5,690 bases of DNA from Natronomonas sp. GTDB lineage: Archaea > Halobacteriota > Halobacteria > Halobacteriales > Haloarculaceae. The stretch lies in the NCBI GenBank assembly GCA_007135435.1, contig SLIW01000511.1:1-5690 (forward strand), in the 5' to 3' direction. Position numbers and translations under genes: made by a program. Under the pieces are notes generated by a model. The model worked only from the letters and a program-made list of their open reading frames with translations. It did not search any database and was not told the origin of the DNA. This document shows, piece by piece, positions 5,482 through 5,690 of this stretch; position 1 is the first letter of the stretch, and every line of letters begins with the position of its first letter.

Positions 5482-5525
5482 GTTGTACGGACAACACACG
5501 AAGCGACGCTTGCGAGCTCTAGAGC
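5482..5525. other. Small inverted repeats upstream of the phosphotransferase
   Basis: The 191-nt gap between the phosphotransferase start and the next gene holds GTTGT-4 nt-ACAAC at 5482-5495, AAGCG-A-CGCTT at 5501-5511, and the 10-bp palindrome GCTCTAGAGC at 5516-5525. Each is short and could be chance. Together they mark the only part of the gap with structure. Confidence 0.25.
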
Positions 5526-5570
5526 GTGGCCGCCGTGCCACCGTGAGGTCAGCCAGCCGATCGGTGCCTC

Positions 5571-5690
5571 TCACCGCCGTCGCCACCGGTGGACGCCGTA
5601 GCCGATCGCGCCTGCCACGGCGGCGGCCCCGGCGAGCGGCTTCAGGACGAGCGGGCGACCGTCGGCCTCCCTGAGCCGGCCGTCCGGCCC
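5571..5690 (-). CDS. C-terminal end of an unidentified protein with a terminal transmembrane helix (5' part outside window)
   Basis: The minus strand reads an open frame from the right edge to a TGA at 5573-5571, giving the last 39 residues of a protein. It begins with a polar stretch (GPDGRLREADGRP), then a hydrophobic Ala/Gly-rich segment (about 14-33 of the fragment, LVLKPLAGAAAVAGAIGYG), and ends in a basic tail HRWRRR. This resembles a last membrane helix with a positive cytoplasmic end (positive-inside rule), or a tail anchor. No family can be named from so little. The stop lies 191 nt before the phosphotransferase GTG on the same strand, so the two could be in one transcription unit. 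The main alternative is a chance open frame in GC-rich DNA; the coherent hydrophobic-then-basic pattern argues for a real gene end. Confidence 0.5.
   Translation of the reverse strand, partial: GPDGRLREADGRPLVLKPLAGAAAVAGAIGYGVHRWRRR

Overview
The window looks like chromosome from a haloarchaeon (class Halobacteria). The DNA is very GC-rich, the predicted proteins are strongly acidic (Asp/Glu over Lys), and several genes have a TATA-like patch about 27-36 nt before the start with little or no leader and no strong Shine-Dalgarno. I cannot name a genus. No RNA gene, insertion sequence, CRISPR array or tRNA was seen.

Layout. On the minus strand, from 970 leftwards, lie a 102-residue stand-alone lycopene cyclase domain membrane protein (662-970) and then an NAD(P)-dependent short-chain dehydrogenase (554 to beyond base 1, cut just after its YxxxK motif). 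A 138-nt divergent intergenic region (971-1108) separates these from a plus-strand series: a protein with four CBS domains fused to a ribosome-hibernation (HPF/RaiA-like) domain (1109-2254), an M42-family metallo-aminopeptidase (2513-3571) and a GNAT acetyltransferase (3619-4233). Converging on these from the right is a minus-strand APH/ACAD10-like phosphotransferase (4312-5379, GTG start preferred). At the right edge is the C-terminal tail of another minus-strand gene ending in a transmembrane helix (5571-5690).

Functional reading. The neighbours do not form an obvious pathway. The CBS-HPF protein probably couples adenine-nucleotide sensing to ribosome inactivation. The M42 peptidase would finish cytosolic peptide degradation, and a nutrient or energy-stress theme for these two is possible but inferred. 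The lycopene cyclase domain and the retinol-dehydrogenase-like SDR could both relate to isoprenoid or carotenoid chemistry, but only adjacency suggests it.

The most unusual items are three. First, the CBS4-HPF fusion. Second, a strictly alternating Asp-X tract of 35 residues (18 Asp) encoded by 18-bp tandem repeats inside a loop of the acetyltransferase. Third, the 258-nt gap 2255-2512, which holds a hairpin/T-tract, a perfect 14-bp palindrome abutting a TATTTTTA element, and another hairpin placed where a transcript from that element would begin.
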